Positions 36,811 through 50,200 of a stretch of DNA of 64,000 bases are shown one piece after another. The translations under genes were made by a program, and so were the position numbers. The notes under the pieces were generated by a model. It saw nothing but the letters and a program-made list of their open reading frames with translations. It was not told the DNA's origin and ran no database searches. Source of the DNA: Paulownia fortunei (lineage: Eukaryota; Streptophyta; Magnoliopsida; Lamiales; Paulowniaceae); the NCBI GenBank assembly GCA_019321725.1, contig CM033110.1:3465278-3529277 (forward strand). Reading direction: 5' to 3'. How positions within the stretch are numbered: the first letter of the stretch is position 1; each line of letters opens with the position of its first letter.

Positions 36811-38878
36811 ACATAACATGCCTTAGCTTAGCTACATAGGCAATACTGGTCTTCTACTAATGTTTAACCGATAATTGTTATTCGTGGTATTTGTTCTAAA
36901 CTGACCTTCATCTGACCCGATAAGCTTTAGGAATAGTTTTTGGTCGTGGCCGGTCCGGGCCATAATGTTCTAATGATGTGAAGGATAAAAAGGTTTTAGT
37001 TCCTAGGTAGAAGCTGGAATGTGCTGTAAGTAGCTTCTCTTCAATAGCTTTTTTTTTAGATGTATGCTGAATGATACAGGAGCACTTGGCATGGATTAAT
37101 TTTCAACAGGTTTTCCATTCCCAGAAGCTGCTCCTGTGATCAATCAATTTTGCTGAATTTAGCATATAAAATCGTACAAATCGATCCTTAAATGTTCCAA
37201 TGGTTCTACTATCTATTGCATAGGAAATGCGGTATCACAAGTCCACTAGTCTTTGTGTTATCATCAAGACATCGACTCTCTAAAAAAAGGAAAAGATGAA
37301 ATTAAATACTTACAAAATTGGACCATTGACAGAGGAGCTGTCTTCCTGGGAATTGATTTCCTAATGATCATGGATCATCTGATCTTTTGCTGCAATATCT
37401 GCTTCTGCCTGCTCTACCTCCTAAGTATGAACAGTCACAATCTTTCATATGGTGGGTTCATCATGTACCTCCTAAGTGCTGGTTAATCTCATTGATTCGT
37501 GGGAGATTTTAAGGAAGTATGGAAGAATCATACACAAATATTTATGATTTGTATAAGATCTGAAGTTCAGGACTTCCTAAAAATTACACATAATTGATTT
37601 CCAGGCAATCCAACAACCATGAAGTCCCTTGAAATGATTCCAATTTAAATTACAATATCTTTTTGAAAAACAACTGCAACAAAGTTAACCTGGATTCCAT
37701 AACGCGGCTCCCATTTGCAAAGAACAGGGGTTGGCTGGAGCTTTTCCACTCGCTGGAAACAATCCATGTCTGATGGGATTTTGTGTCTCCTGTCTTATCC
37801 GCACTGAGTATATATTTACAGCAGCATGTCAAGAACTGATCAATCCAGCACTTAGTTTCCTCAGTGCAGCTGGAGATCAGTGTCGAGGGCAAGCTGGATG
37901 AGCACCAAAGTGTATAACATCTTTGCTTTCGAACTGAAAAACCAACACTAGCTACTGCCCACAGTGTCTCGTTTGAGCTTAGTAGCATTGACAGGATTAA
38001 TTTCCTCACGAACCCTCCAAGCAAAGACCTTGACATTATTAGGCAAAACGGTAGACCACAGAATTACTGCAGCTCCAGATTAGAACTTGAGGCCCTTTTC
38101 TTCTTTGTTATGATTTTGGCTTTAAAAGAAAAATTCAGTGATGGGAAAGTATTTCTTTTTCTAAACCATAGCTACCAAACTGTGAAAGTTCAGAGTCGAT
38201 GTTTAGGTTTTGAATTGCAAGCACAGCCAGTTTCACAGCTCAGTTTCTGAACCATCATCCCCCACAAATAGTAGTACATAAAGTACGTCTCACGCCTCAT
38301 CTCCACCCTCACATCTAAGAGCTGCAGGATTTCGTTTTTTACGCCCTCATCCTGTTTTTTCTAAAGAGCATCGCAGATTTTTAACAAATTGACTTCTTGG
38401 TTAGATGCTTTCTTCTCACACTCTTGCATCCTGAAACATCTTCACTGGTTGCTTGGCAAAAGAATTAGTGTTTCATCAGCGAGGAATCTATTAATATGTA
38501 TTCGCAAAGAGTCCATTAATCTATTGAGAGTTTTCATTGATCAATTGACATTGTGATCCAAACATTTATTTTCACTGATCAAACAGTAAACTAAAGGAAA
38601 TACGATTACTATTCCATGTACACTCCACTGTTTGTTTTGCAGTACTATACTTGAAGAAAATAACGAAAAAGATTGTGAACTTGAAGACTCTTTTCATTCA
38701 TGTCCTTCATCAATGGAAATAATGAGTGTGATGTTCTTTAGAGCATCATACATTGCAGGACCTCAATGCTTCCAACCTTTGTTATATATACATTGCATAT
38801 GCAGAAGCTCTATGGAAGCTGATTCAAGGTGTTCTTGCTCGCCTGGAGAAGATTATCTGGATTGAACTGATAAATGTT
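36811..38878. other. Intergenic region between two convergent genes
   Basis: The left few hundred bases should be the 3' UTR of the AIL6-type gene. The right end should be the 3' UTR of the minus-strand kinase gene. The middle carries a weak LINE relic (annotated separately). Small open frames at 37253-37486 and 38632-38865 (plus) show no family resemblance. Confidence 0.5.
37660..38050 (-). pseudogene. Possible LINE relic (zf-RVT region)
   Basis: On the minus strand, text beginning NNVKVFAWRV near 38045, followed by weak cysteine-containing matches and then by KLQPTPVLCKWEPRYG near 37710, resembles the zinc-binding region and its flank at the end of plant LINE reverse transcriptases. It is spread over two frames with stops. 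A 128-codon open frame overlaps (37650-38036) but does not itself resemble a family. The call is tentative. Confidence 0.3.
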
Positions 38879-41800
38879 TTACTCCATAACTAGTTCCATA
38901 TGGCGATTTAAGTCCTTAAGGTAAGTAGTAGTAGTGTAGTCCAAGTCGCAAGCATCCAAAAGCAATGCTCTCCCCCCCATGGATTTTTGCTTCATGTCTA
39001 CTCCTTCACTCTCACCTTTTAGCAGCTGAACAACCTACACAAAACATGGCTTGAGGATAAGGATTTCGACCCAGAAATGGTAAGATGAGATCGAGTGAGA
39101 GTGCACGTTAATTGGTACCCGCTTCATGTTGGGCCGCATGCTAGGCAAGTGATGAATGCATATTGAAGCTGTGAACATGGCGCGTTTCATTTCTATAATG
39201 TTGTAAGTTTCTCCTAGTCGAGGATCTGCTATTTCTTTGATATTGTTCTTCTCAAGAAGTGGTTTTGCCTAGCAATCACAGGTGCAAATTAATCAATAGA
39301 AGTATATAGGTTTTCCTCTTGATGTTGGGGAAGAAATCAATGACAATGTAATATTGCATTATGCAACTGAAATAATTAGAAAAGTGAAGATTTATTTATG
39401 ACATTTTGAACAATACAATCACTTTACATGGCAATCCCTTATCAAAACATGAAACCATGAGAATTGGTATGGCATTTGTAGACAGATTATCATAGGTCAG
39501 TCTTGTGACTCATTTCATTAACAGAACAGATAAATCTGTGTTAATTATTGTGAATAAAATCACAAATTTGGGGTAGTGCAAAAAAGAGAAAAAGGGGTAT
39601 GTAAAAGATCTATCATAATGAGTAAACCAAATCATACCCACATCACAAGGCTTTGTCTACAGGAATCAACTGCTCGACGACCTGTTATGAGCTCAAGTAA
39701 TAGAACCCCAAAGGCAAATACATCAGTCTTCTCGTGAACCATCCCGTGCATGAAATATTCTGGAGCCATATACCTGATTTTAACAGAGAAAAAGTAGTCA
39801 TAAATTTCTCAACATGAATGAAAGTAAATGAACGCGATAGGCAAGTGAAACTGCAGGCTATCACGTACCCAAACGTGCCTTCAATTGGAGAAACAACAAG
39901 ATGAACCCACTTCTCTGGAAGCCATTTTGCTAGTCCAAAATCTGATATCTGCATAAGATTCAACATAAAGAACGCTTCATCCCATCCCCCGATCAAGGTA
40001 CAAGGCCATAAAAATGAAATGATGTTCCTATTCTATCTAAGAAAACATGAAAAAAACATCAACCTGAGCTTCATAATCTTCAGAGAGTAATATGTTTGAG
40101 GCCGTTATATCTCTGTGAATTATTCGCCTTTGGCAGTTACAATGCAGATACTGCAATCCCTCAGCTACCCCAATTGCTACCTTATACCGTATTTTCCATT
40201 CCAGACTCTCTGCAGAACCTGAAATACTGAACTCCTCTTCATTAGACAAGATGTCACATGATCTAACGTGGTTTATTATTCTTTTATTACAGTTGAGCAG
40301 CATAGAAACTTTTGGTCCCTTTTGCACCCAATATAGTATTACCCTATCCATTTTCTTGGTCCTGTTCTACTGTGATGTTCTTTTTTAAGTTTTGATTGAA
40401 TTTGAAACTGCCTATTTATGCATTATGTTAGTCTTCTCCTGTTTAAGCTAAATGCCAAATCAAGAATTTTCTCGAAAATTCAGAGACCAATTTAGGTCAC
40501 AGCACCGTGTAGTACAGTGGCAAGGCTTCCATGCGGAGAAAACTGGAGGACAAGGTGCAAACCCCTATCAGCACTGAAGCCGATCAGTTTAGCAGCATTT
40601 GGGTGGTCAATGTGAGCAATGATCCCGAGCTCGGACAAGAAGTCACCAACTCTATCCCCATCATTCTTGTTTTCCTTTGTTATTTTCTTCACAGCTACAA
40701 CTTGACCATCTGATAAGCACCCTTTGTACACTTCTGCATGTCCCCCTTTCCCAATCAACTTATCTAATCAAAAAACAATGCAAAAGTTTGATCAAACAGT
40801 TACAGATAAAACACAATATATATAGCTGGAGACTTATTAGACACTCACTTTGTCTGTACTTAACATGGCCAAGATTGTATATCTAATTAGACTGACCAAC
40901 AAATGCTACAAAGCTACTGTTGTCTGAAACAGTAAATTGGACTCCTGTTCTGTACAATATTATTGGTACACCATGCACATAAGTTAAACTTAAGTTCTAT
41001 GATCATGACTGCCAACCAATTATTCAACATTTAGATCAGTCGACCGGACAAAGGCTCAATTTCCCTAACCACTCAAACTTGACCACATTTAATCACGACA
41101 ACATTTTAGGTCCGTTGGCATTTGATGGTTCAAGAAAATACTCAATATCAGAGTTGTAAACTTCAACAACTTCTTCAAAGAGGTATTTTGAAGACCCCAT
41201 CTTCTTAGTGGGGTCATGTTGCCACTTAGGGATTAATATAGGCTTGATTTATGCAAATATATTTCAAAATCTTTTAGTATATGAGAAATATATTTACAGG
41301 GGGAATCACTGTAGTACCCCAGCAGAAAGATTGACTTCAGACAGCAGCAACCCTAGATAGAAGCAGTCAAACACAAGCACCCACCAATAAGCCCTTTTCA
41401 GAGTATACCTAACTTCAAAACATTTATTATTCGCAAAATTTAATGAGTTTAACAAGATAAATATCTAAAATTGAAGAAGATATTCTAATTAGAACTATGA
41501 CCATCTTATGTATGTCTCAAAGAAACTGAGCGGCACTTTGCTTTTTCTCATACAAGAACACCTGCAGTCCAACACAAAACTTGTGAACTTAATTAAACAA
41601 TATCTAAGCTCATTGATATCCCATTAAGAAAAATGATTTAAACTCAAACTTAGTCATAATTTCCCACCATTACTTTCTTGTTCTATGGTTTTATATATTC
41701 AAAATGAACTTAGCCAAATTCTTTTTCTCTGCAAAAGAGAAGGCTGTTTCAAGTGGACAAAGTTCTCTGACTGCAAAAGTGGGGTAGTTACTAGTTTATG

Positions 41801-43430
41801 ACTTGATATCCAACCAACTCTTTATTGAAGTTAGCATTACAACTTTGAAAACATTACCCTAATAACTCAAACTTGGTAGGTGATGTGTCTGTGCATATAA
41901 TAGGGTGAAAACACATAGCTTGGAAACTTTTATTAGGCTCATAACAAGCTGCCAAGTTTAGTAGCAGCAATATCAGATGTGATAAAGATTATTCAATTGA
42001 ATAACAACAAAAATAATGTACCTTTCACTATTGAATAATAATAGTACCCCATTTACCATTCCAATAGAGTATACTATTATGTATCTAGGGATTTTAAAAG
42101 GGTGTTTGCCATGCCATCAATATACTTCTGCAATTTGAAAATTGATCACACTCTAATGTTGGCTTTGAGGATAGATCTTTGAATGGAACCCTAGGTTTGG
42201 ATAGAGGTCCAAGTAACCCAAATTTGCTCTAAGTGAGTTTCTACCACTTCTCTTTTTGTTTTGGGTAAATAAAAAGGCAGAAGTGGGACGACCACTGCAA
42301 CAATTCTCTTTAGGCGTGGCTTCAAATTGAAGCATGACTACTGCCAAGACGAGTCTGTCAGCACAGTCTCATCAAGTTGCGAGACTGTGACAACAGATAA
42401 ACAAACTACTCCCTCAAACGGGTTCGAATTTGTGACCTTCTTGTCGGAAGTAAAGGCCTTGTTTGCCCTTTACTTTCACCTTGACAGCAGATGCAATAAG
42501 TATTAATTAACAGTTGTTTATCAACTTGAAACAACACAGAGAAATTAAGATAAATAATCCCAATGGAACAAAAGAATAGACCAAGAAAAGAAACTTATGA
42601 TACACACTAGAAATTACCATTGCAAAAGTGAGTTTATGTTTTCCAACCTTTTATAAAACAAACAATGCAGAAGAGGCCATGAATGAGAATATGTTCAACA
42701 ATTTGCGAGAAATCATGAAGAAAAGAAACAGATTAACTAACTTACCAGAGCTAAAATCATCAGTAGCTTGTTTAAGCTCTTCATAACTAAAATTCCTCCA
42801 AGATGGTTTAGGCACCACAAAATCTCCACCATCAATGGTGTCCTCCGAACTACGGTTCCTCTCCAACTTCTTCCTCGACGTCTTCTTCGACAGGTCGTAT
42901 CCGAGCAACGAAATAGTCGAAAATCTCCACACTGATGTCCTCTTCACCTGACCAAACAATCTCTTCCAATGCAAATTGCCATAACTCAGTTCCCCTGCAA
43001 CTCCTCTCTCCACCGGAGACTTCTCGCTCCCAGAACTGCTGCTCCTATCAATGCTTCTTAAGCTGCTACTGTGGTCCGAATCCGAACCCGACACCGGTAC
43101 CTCCAAAACGCCCCTTGGGGAGGATTGCTCCTCAATTTCTTCCTGTTTCGTCTCAGTTTCAGAGGACTCTGTTTCACCCTCTTCTTCTTTCTCTCCATTT
43201 TCGACACGTTCGAAATACTCTGTTTCAGGGTTGCTTTCTTCCTGCTTTGCAGCATCTTCCGAAACCAGTTTTTCTTCATTTTTACACATTCCTGAAACAG
43301 TTTCAACCTCTGAAAACACATACAAAAAGTATCTAAAAATTTGCATGGAAACTTGCAATTTCCCAGAAGAAGATTATGCAGCAGAACAAAACATACGTAC
43401 AAGTAGTATGAACTTACCTTCCACGGCCAT
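38879..43430 (-). CDS. Receptor-like cytoplasmic kinase, class VI (RBK1/RBK2 type)
   Basis: A complete eight-exon gene on the minus strand: 43430-43418, 43309-42746, 40763-40506, 40218-40064, 39948-39869, 39773-39638, 39268-39119, 39034-38879. All introns are GT-AG and the joined frame is 503 codons plus stop. The N-terminal 190 residues are acidic and serine-rich without a membrane segment. The kinase domain follows (about 194-470): glycine loop [11 protein letters not shown], lysine K218 in VAVKK, catalytic D315 in [12 protein letters not shown]333, then MAPEYFMHG and the family tail ITGRRAVDS. All catalytic motifs are present, so it should be active. Class VI RLCKs are soluble serine/threonine kinases, some of which bind ROP GTPases; that link is family knowledge, not shown here. 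The first exon is just 13 nt (ATG plus three codons and one base). Intron 2 is about 2 kb. Confidence 0.94.
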
Positions 43431-43730
43431 GGAGATACTGGGATGCTCTCAAGACAATCAAAAAGCTTCCAGAAAGAAACTATATACAAATCCCACGTTT
43501 GCTTGGTCTGAAATTTCCAGGAGATGGACAGAAAAATCTAAACGAAAAGCTTTCAAGAATTTTCATTCCCCTCTCCTACCCAGCAAGAACAGAGGAGAGA
43601 GAGAGAGAAGGGAAGAGAGCTGGTATAGCCTTTGTGAAGGGTTGATGTCCTTTGAAGAGAGAGGGAGAGAGAGGGAAAACTACAAGTAGCTTTGTGGAGA
43701 AGGGAATAGCAGATTGAAAAATAAACGCCA

Positions 43731-43738
43731 TATTTATA
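43731..43738 (-). promoter_or_regulatory. TATA box of the RLCK gene
   Basis: The minus strand reads TATAAATA about 300 bases before the ATG (43430). Transcription would start near 43700, giving a leader of roughly 270 bases rich in GA on the plus strand (43590-43680), that is CT on the transcript. This is the only well-formed TATA element in the right place. Confidence 0.6.
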
Positions 43739-43739
43739 C

Positions 43740-44913
43740 ACCACCATTTTAATTTTAAGTTAAATTGTATATCTTGTATAATAAAAGTATTAATATATAA
43801 TTAATCATTTTAAGGAAGAGAATTTGCCTTTGTTGGATAATGAAATCTGGGCGGTTCGTGATTGTGGGCGCAACTACCGCTTCTACAGTCAGAATTAAAG
43901 AGCAATAACGGACCCAATTGACAACTTTGGGCTACTTCCAAGGGCGTTTTGGTAATCTCGGATCTTTTAGACATAAATATAAATTAAATAGGATTTTGGA
44001 ATTATATGAAACTATAAATCCATTTTTATGTTTTTGTGAATATTTATGCTTCGTGCACGTTTTGGATTTTGTGAACAAAACTTTATTTGTGCAATTTTAG
44101 GAAAATGGCATTCTTTAATTTTTGGGGATGTATTGAGTGAATATAAAAAGTTTATGGACTATTTTGTTAATCTTAGCTTATGAGGAAAATTTCCTTTGAG
44201 AATTAATTTTTTGCTTTTTTGGTAAATGTTTATATTTTTAAGTTTTCTAGAAAATAAACTATTCTATTCATGTTGTTTTAAAAGTAATGTGGATGTAATA
44301 ACTACTAAACTTGTTATAGATTTTCTTAGAAGATTTCTTGGAGATAAAAAATTTACTTATTTCTCTCAATTTCATAGAACCAAATAAAACTTTAGGGATA
44401 ATACCAATTTTAACAAGAATAAAAGATGATAAGTGAAAAATAGCACTCTTAAAAGTCATCCTACTTATGCTAATGAGATTGTTGAAATGGTAAGATTGAG
44501 ATCCCAAATTTAGATTTTGGGTTCTAATCTTACTTATATATGAATATTAATTTATTTCAATAATAAATCTTTCACACATATTTTAATTTAGAAAACAAAA
44601 GTCCATTTTACTTATGATTGGGGATGACAATTTGCATAAAGAATTTCAAAGTCAAATTCTTTCACATGTTCAATCTTCAAATTGACACCAATTACCATTT
44701 CAAAGAAAAGTAAAGTCTGATTAATTGTGTGAATGCCCAAGTCTAAAATATTTTTCTACAACATACCCCAATTATCTTTTAGCATCACTATCAAATTGAG
44801 GTAGATTGTCACAATGAACTACATTTTTGGTTCACAAGGCATGGTTATGAAAATGAGATAAACTCATGCTTTCAAGAAATTAAAAACATCATGTTTATAT
44901 GGAGTATTATTTT
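43740..44913. other. AT-rich upstream and intergenic DNA
   Basis: No gene is recognised. A segment at about 44468-44530 has two words spaced like the internal boxes of a tRNA-derived promoter (gttgaaatggtaaga, then gggttctaatct) and might be the head of a decayed SINE. Confidence 0.35.
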
Positions 44914-45466
44914 GGGTCAATTTCATTTTGGCCCCTCAATTATATATATATGTATCACTTTGCTCTCTAAAACTATGAAAATATACACTTTTTTTCCTCT
45001 AACTACAAAAATATAATATTTTTATATCTTTAAAAATTGTTTAGTAATTAACAGTTATGAGGGTGGTGCGAGTGAAACCATCAATTGGAAAGAGGAAACA
45101 AAGGAATAAACGAAATAACATTAAATATTGACAAAGAGAATATAAGGTAAATCAGCAATTTTTTTTGCATTTTCGGTGTTACAAGCCTTCTTCTTAAGTT
45201 ACGAGGTTATTTCGCCAAAATCCTTAATTGGTTCGTGTCTCTACTTGTTTTCTACCTTTCCAGCCATTTCAGAGAAAGATACCATTTTGTTTAAAATAGG
45301 TCATTTTATAGTTGACTTAAATTAAATTAGTTGTTTTATATTATTAAATTCAAATAAAATTTTAAAGATCCATATTTTCTCAAATCTATTGAAACAAATG
45401 GAGTAAAATTGAAAAATAAATTTCATTTTCTTAATTGAAGGGGGCAAGTAACCTGAAAATCACCCT
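44914..45466. mobile_element. MITE-like element, same family as 21206-22076, copy 2
   Basis: The left end reads gggtcaatttcattttggcc. The right end in reverse complement reads agggtgattttcaggttact. Then gcccccttcaatta mirrors the left-hand gcccctcaattata. The interior shares with copy 1 the words ttttatagttga, attaaattagttgttttata and aaaattgaaaaat. About 550 bp, non-coding. Copy 1 is longer, so one of the two has an indel. Confidence 0.6.
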
Positions 45467-45929
45467 TATTTCAAATATTTGGTCCCACACTTAAATTCAC
45501 CTCAAGTGAAAGAGAATTATACCCAATTATTTGAGTTTTTTTCCCCAAAAAATAAGGCTACATAATTAATTCACAGTCTAATGCTCTTTTAAAATACTCA
45601 TATTGGCAAAAGGATAATATATTATGGTAATTTCTGAAGAGTGTTAGATTGGAATCATTAATTTTTGAGTTATTTTTTGGAAAAAAAAAAAAAGGAAAAC
45701 CATTTTTGGGCTTTCAATAGATGAACACAGCCAAACCCATCTCTTCTTTTTATGTGCTGCATATGCTATGCAAGCATGGAGTTTATCTGTTTATGTCCCT
45801 TAATTGGGAAAATTCACTTGTGAAAAGTGCCAACTTTATTAGTACCCAATTTGTCAAATTGGGTACATAAGTGAGTTTACTTTAATCTAATCACGTTTAG
45901 AATAAAAAGTTAGATAGTTTGAATATTTT

Positions 45930-46500
45930 ATTTTAATTTAATATTTTATTTCATATTATACATATAAATGCATATTAAAATATATAAAATATTTTTTGAA
46001 TATGTGCCAGACATTAATCATATGTCATTAATGTGTAATATAAAATATAAAAATTATTCATCATAAATGATTATTAAATGTACAAAATATTTTTTTAAAA
46101 TATATACATGATATTAATTATATTTACGAAGTATGAATGTGTAGAATAAAATATAAAAATTACTCATCATAAATATTTGTCAAATATATAAAATATTTTT
46201 TAAGTATGTACCTAACATTAATTCTTGTTAAGTGTATAAAATATTTTTTTAAATATGTACATGATATTAATCATATGTACCTAGAGTGAATGTGTAAAAT
46301 TAAATGTTATAAATATTTGTCAAGTGTATAAAATATTTTATTAAAGATATTTATGACATTAATCATATGTCATAGCGTGAATGTAGGATAAAAAAATATA
46401 AAAATTACATATCATAAATATTTGATAATTATCTAAAATATTTTCTTAAATAGTATATGATATTAATTATACATACATAAATGTATTATATCAAATATAA
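45930..46500. repeat. Degenerate AT-rich tandem array
   Basis: At least five imperfect units share the words tataaaatatttttt, then (ac/ga)ttaatcatatgt, then gaatgtgta and aaaaattactcatcataaat. The attaatcat-type landmark recurs near 46012, 46112, 46266, 46350 and 46450, so unit length varies from about 85 to 150 bp. A short satellite-like array or transposon subterminal repeats. No coding. Confidence 0.65.
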
Positions 46501-46889
46501 TATATAAGACTACATAAGAACATAGGATCCGAGTTGAAAACCGAAGCCATCCCAATGGATATCCCACCCTGGCGTGTCACCTCAAAAGGTTTTCCTGTCT
46601 CTCTTAAATATTAAATATGTCTAGAGATAATGCCAGAGCAATTTCCTCAATGCCAGAGCAAGTTTATTTTACTACCAGAATTACCCTCAGTGCCCCTTCA
46701 GGGTTTTTCCCTCGCGCTGCATATTCTTCTCCATTGCTTCCAGCTCTCTAATCCTTGTCAATTAATTCTTGGAGTTCAGCCACAATTTTGTCTGTTAATT
46801 TCTTTTATGGGTCTAATTTCAATAATTTTTCTATGCAAAACTTAGATATACTAATCAGTTTATACATCCGCACCACATGGATATACAAA

Positions 46890-47250
46890 TAGGGTTGAAA
46901 TACAAATTAAACTATTTAATTTTCAATTTATAATCGATGATCAAAAACTCGTTTAAATCTAGTTCGTCAAATATAACAAATCAAATTTAAATATATTTTT
47001 TTATTCGATAAAATTTAAAATTCGACTCGAATTCGACTCAATTAGTAAAAATAAGTAATAAAAATATGTGTAAAAATATCAAGTTACTTGAGGTTGAGCT
47101 CGATTCGTATTTGATTCGATTAAAGTTCATTTAAACTCGATTTGATTAACAATCAAACTAAATTCAAACATAATTTTTGAATCTCAATAAAATTCAAATA
47201 AGTTTAAACAGTGACATGTTCGACATAACTCGATTCGTGTACACCCCTAG
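46890..47250. mobile_element. MITE-like element with CTAGGGGTGTACACGAATCG end
   Basis: On the minus strand the element begins ctaggggtgtacacgaatcg and runs through repeats of the type tcgaattcgagtcgaa, to end near caaccctatttg. The outer ends (taggggtgt / tagggttg) are weak inverted repeats. Elements with this start and with many cgag/gaatcg words are common short repeats in dicot genomes. No coding capacity. Confidence 0.5.
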
Positions 47251-50200
47251 TAGTGATTGAAATTAGAAAAAAAATAAAATATTGAGAAATAATATAGAAT
47301 TTCAAGAACCCTTTTGCACTGTAATGAATAAAATTTTGATACCGTTTTGCAATCTCCACAAAATATATCACTCCTTGAATTGAGTCTACCAACAAGTGTT
47401 GGAGATGAAAGATGGAAGAAAATTTTGGGTTGTGGCTACAATCATTGTTTTCAAAATTGGATTGATCCGATGAATTCAATTGGAAATCGACGATCAATTT
47501 GATTTCATTAGTTTTAAATAATTAAATTTTCTATTCAACAGGATCAAATTAATTTTTTTATTTTTTTTCAAAAAATTAAACTTGGTATTTTATAATATAT
47601 ATGTAGTTATTTAAATTTTTTATTTTGTTTGATATTTTTTTAGTTAGTTATTTATCCTTTTTACATTTAAAATGCATTTTATAATAATTAATTTATTAAA
47701 TTATCATTTTATATAATATAATACATTAATATAATTATTTTTTATTACACTAGTTGAATTAATGATTGAACTGATTTGATCAATTAAATTAATAATTGAC
47801 AGTAAGATTAATTTGATCACGAATTCAATTAAGAAAATACTGAATGAATGAATCGAATGAAGCAATGGAAACCTAAACTTGGGATGGACGAGATGGCAAA
47901 TTTGACCAAATAGATAAAATTGCTCTGGGATTAGGGTAAATGTCCTGGCATTATCAGCAACCTTAAATATTTTGTTCACGTCAACTTGTCCCCTTTATTT
48001 GTTCTCTTTTTGTTTTAGTAATGTTTGAATTTTAAATTTCAGTTAGAAAACAAAAAATAAATAAATATAAATTATAAAATTATGTTTTTTAAAATTAATA
48101 AATATATTTTTAATTAAAATTTAAGTTCCAAACGTAGACACGAATTTGAATTCCAATGCCTAAATTAGGGTTTAGGTGTTGAGGAGTTTGAGGGTTAATT
48201 AATTGATGTCTCTGCTGTCTGCTCCATATTAATTAAACTATAAAAATGGTGGCAGATTTCAGGGCAGTTTAGGTGGGCGGATTATCCCCTAGACATCATC
48301 TTTTAAATTTTGAATTTTTATACCTTGAAATAAATAATTTTTTGTTATGCTACATTAATTTACTATAAATACAGCATTTAATTGATGGATGTACTCAATT
48401 TTTTTATAATTAATTAAAAATAATTTTGATAGAACTAACACATTTATGAACATCACAGCCGTCTATCATAACCATCAAATATGAGACCCACGAATCATTG
48501 TCCCGTGATCAATAGTCACATGACCGTCTACGATTCCAAATAGAAGAGTCCAAGATTGATTTTTTTTTTTTTTTTAACTTCCAACTTTTTCACAAGATTA
48601 CTACTGTATATTTCCACATAACAAAGGGTTGGTTTCAAATAAGTTGGGGTGAATTGCAAAAAAATATTTTTGAAAGTTGAATTATTTATAAAAAAAATTC
48701 ATCTAAATTTATAAATCACAAATATTATATTGATATTTGTTTTTACTTTACAAATTGCACATATTAAAAAGTGTATTTGTAAAATAAAAATAAATTTTAA
48801 AAGGGTATTTGTAATACCTTGAAAAAATATTTATAATTTTTAAAAAATAATTTTTTTTTGTAATTAAATTAAATTTTAAGAATAATTTTTATAACTTACC
48901 CTATAATTTTTCTTTTAACATAGGCTGGCCACACATCTATTGATCAGTCTAGACTAAAAAGTGAAACATGTTGGTGTCTAGTGTCAATTGTTATGGCGAG
49001 TTATCAATATAATTATATGTGTACTTTGGTCTCCAATTGTGGGACAAAACTTTCATATAATTCATTCATCACATGAATATGAAACCCAATAATTCAAAGG
49101 TCTTGGCATGTGCTAATCTTTGTTAGAAACAGAAATAGTTCATTTTCTCAAAAAGAGTTTAAATTGAAAGATTTAAACTTTATTTCTCCATTTAGAGTAA
49201 TATAAAAAAATCAAAATTATTTAGACTTTCTCACTTGTGGATTTGGAATCCCCGTAGGTGTTAGATCTTTGAACATCTTTTTAGTTTGTTTGTACTATGT
49301 AGAAATTCTCAACTTCTTGATTGAATCCTTATTTTGAACAAAATTTCAAAACAAATTCAAAATTTATGAGTTCAAATCCTTTGTTTCAAGACTAGAATTA
49401 GACCTTGATTAAGATATGAGAAATAAGTAATTTTTATGGATTAAAATTATTTAAAAATATATCGAAACTAAATTATTAAACACTTAGAGAATATGAAGCT
49501 ATCCGTCCCACTGTCACCCCAAGTTCCACATCAATTAATTTTTATTTTTATGTGTCCGGTATTTTTAAATAAAATATTTATTATATTATTACTTTGATAA
49601 TAATATCCATAATTTTTTGACGTGATATTGTGATTATTTGATGTAAAACCCTAGACGTAAACAAGTGTTCCAAAATAACTACACTTGTTAATTCGACCAA
49701 TTTAACTTGGGAAGTGCATAAAGTTGAAAATGAAAATGGTGACATGTTAAAGATTATCTTTTGTGAAGACATGTTCGTAATGTGGTTTGATGGATTGGAT
49801 TATGGAGTGACTGAAGAGTCAAAGGGGCAATAAGATTGATAGTTTAGTGGGTGAACTAAACCAATTTTTGGCAAATTATAATACTAATATTAAAAAAAAT
49901 AAAGTGTACAAAGTCCAAAAATTGTTTAATCCACCAACCTCACCAATTTCAATACAGTTAGAGAAGTACGTTTAACTGAATTCTCAAAAGTCCTGAACAT
50001 CCTAGTCAAACAAGTAGGGAAATTATTATTATTTTTTAAAAATGTTCAAAATTGTATGAAGAGTGTTCAAAGGAGGTAATATTATTACTTTTTGGCTACT
50101 GATATCTACACTTCAAAAATTATTATTTGTGCTCTATATTGCTTTTTTGTCCTTTGGCAATTGACTATTGTCCATGCTTTTTAACACGCCATTATAATTA

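Noticed and set aside
42935..43689. Plus-strand frames of 133 and 212 codons
   Set aside because: They lie antisense to RLCK exon 2 and its leader and owe their openness to serine/glutamate-rich codons on the other strand.
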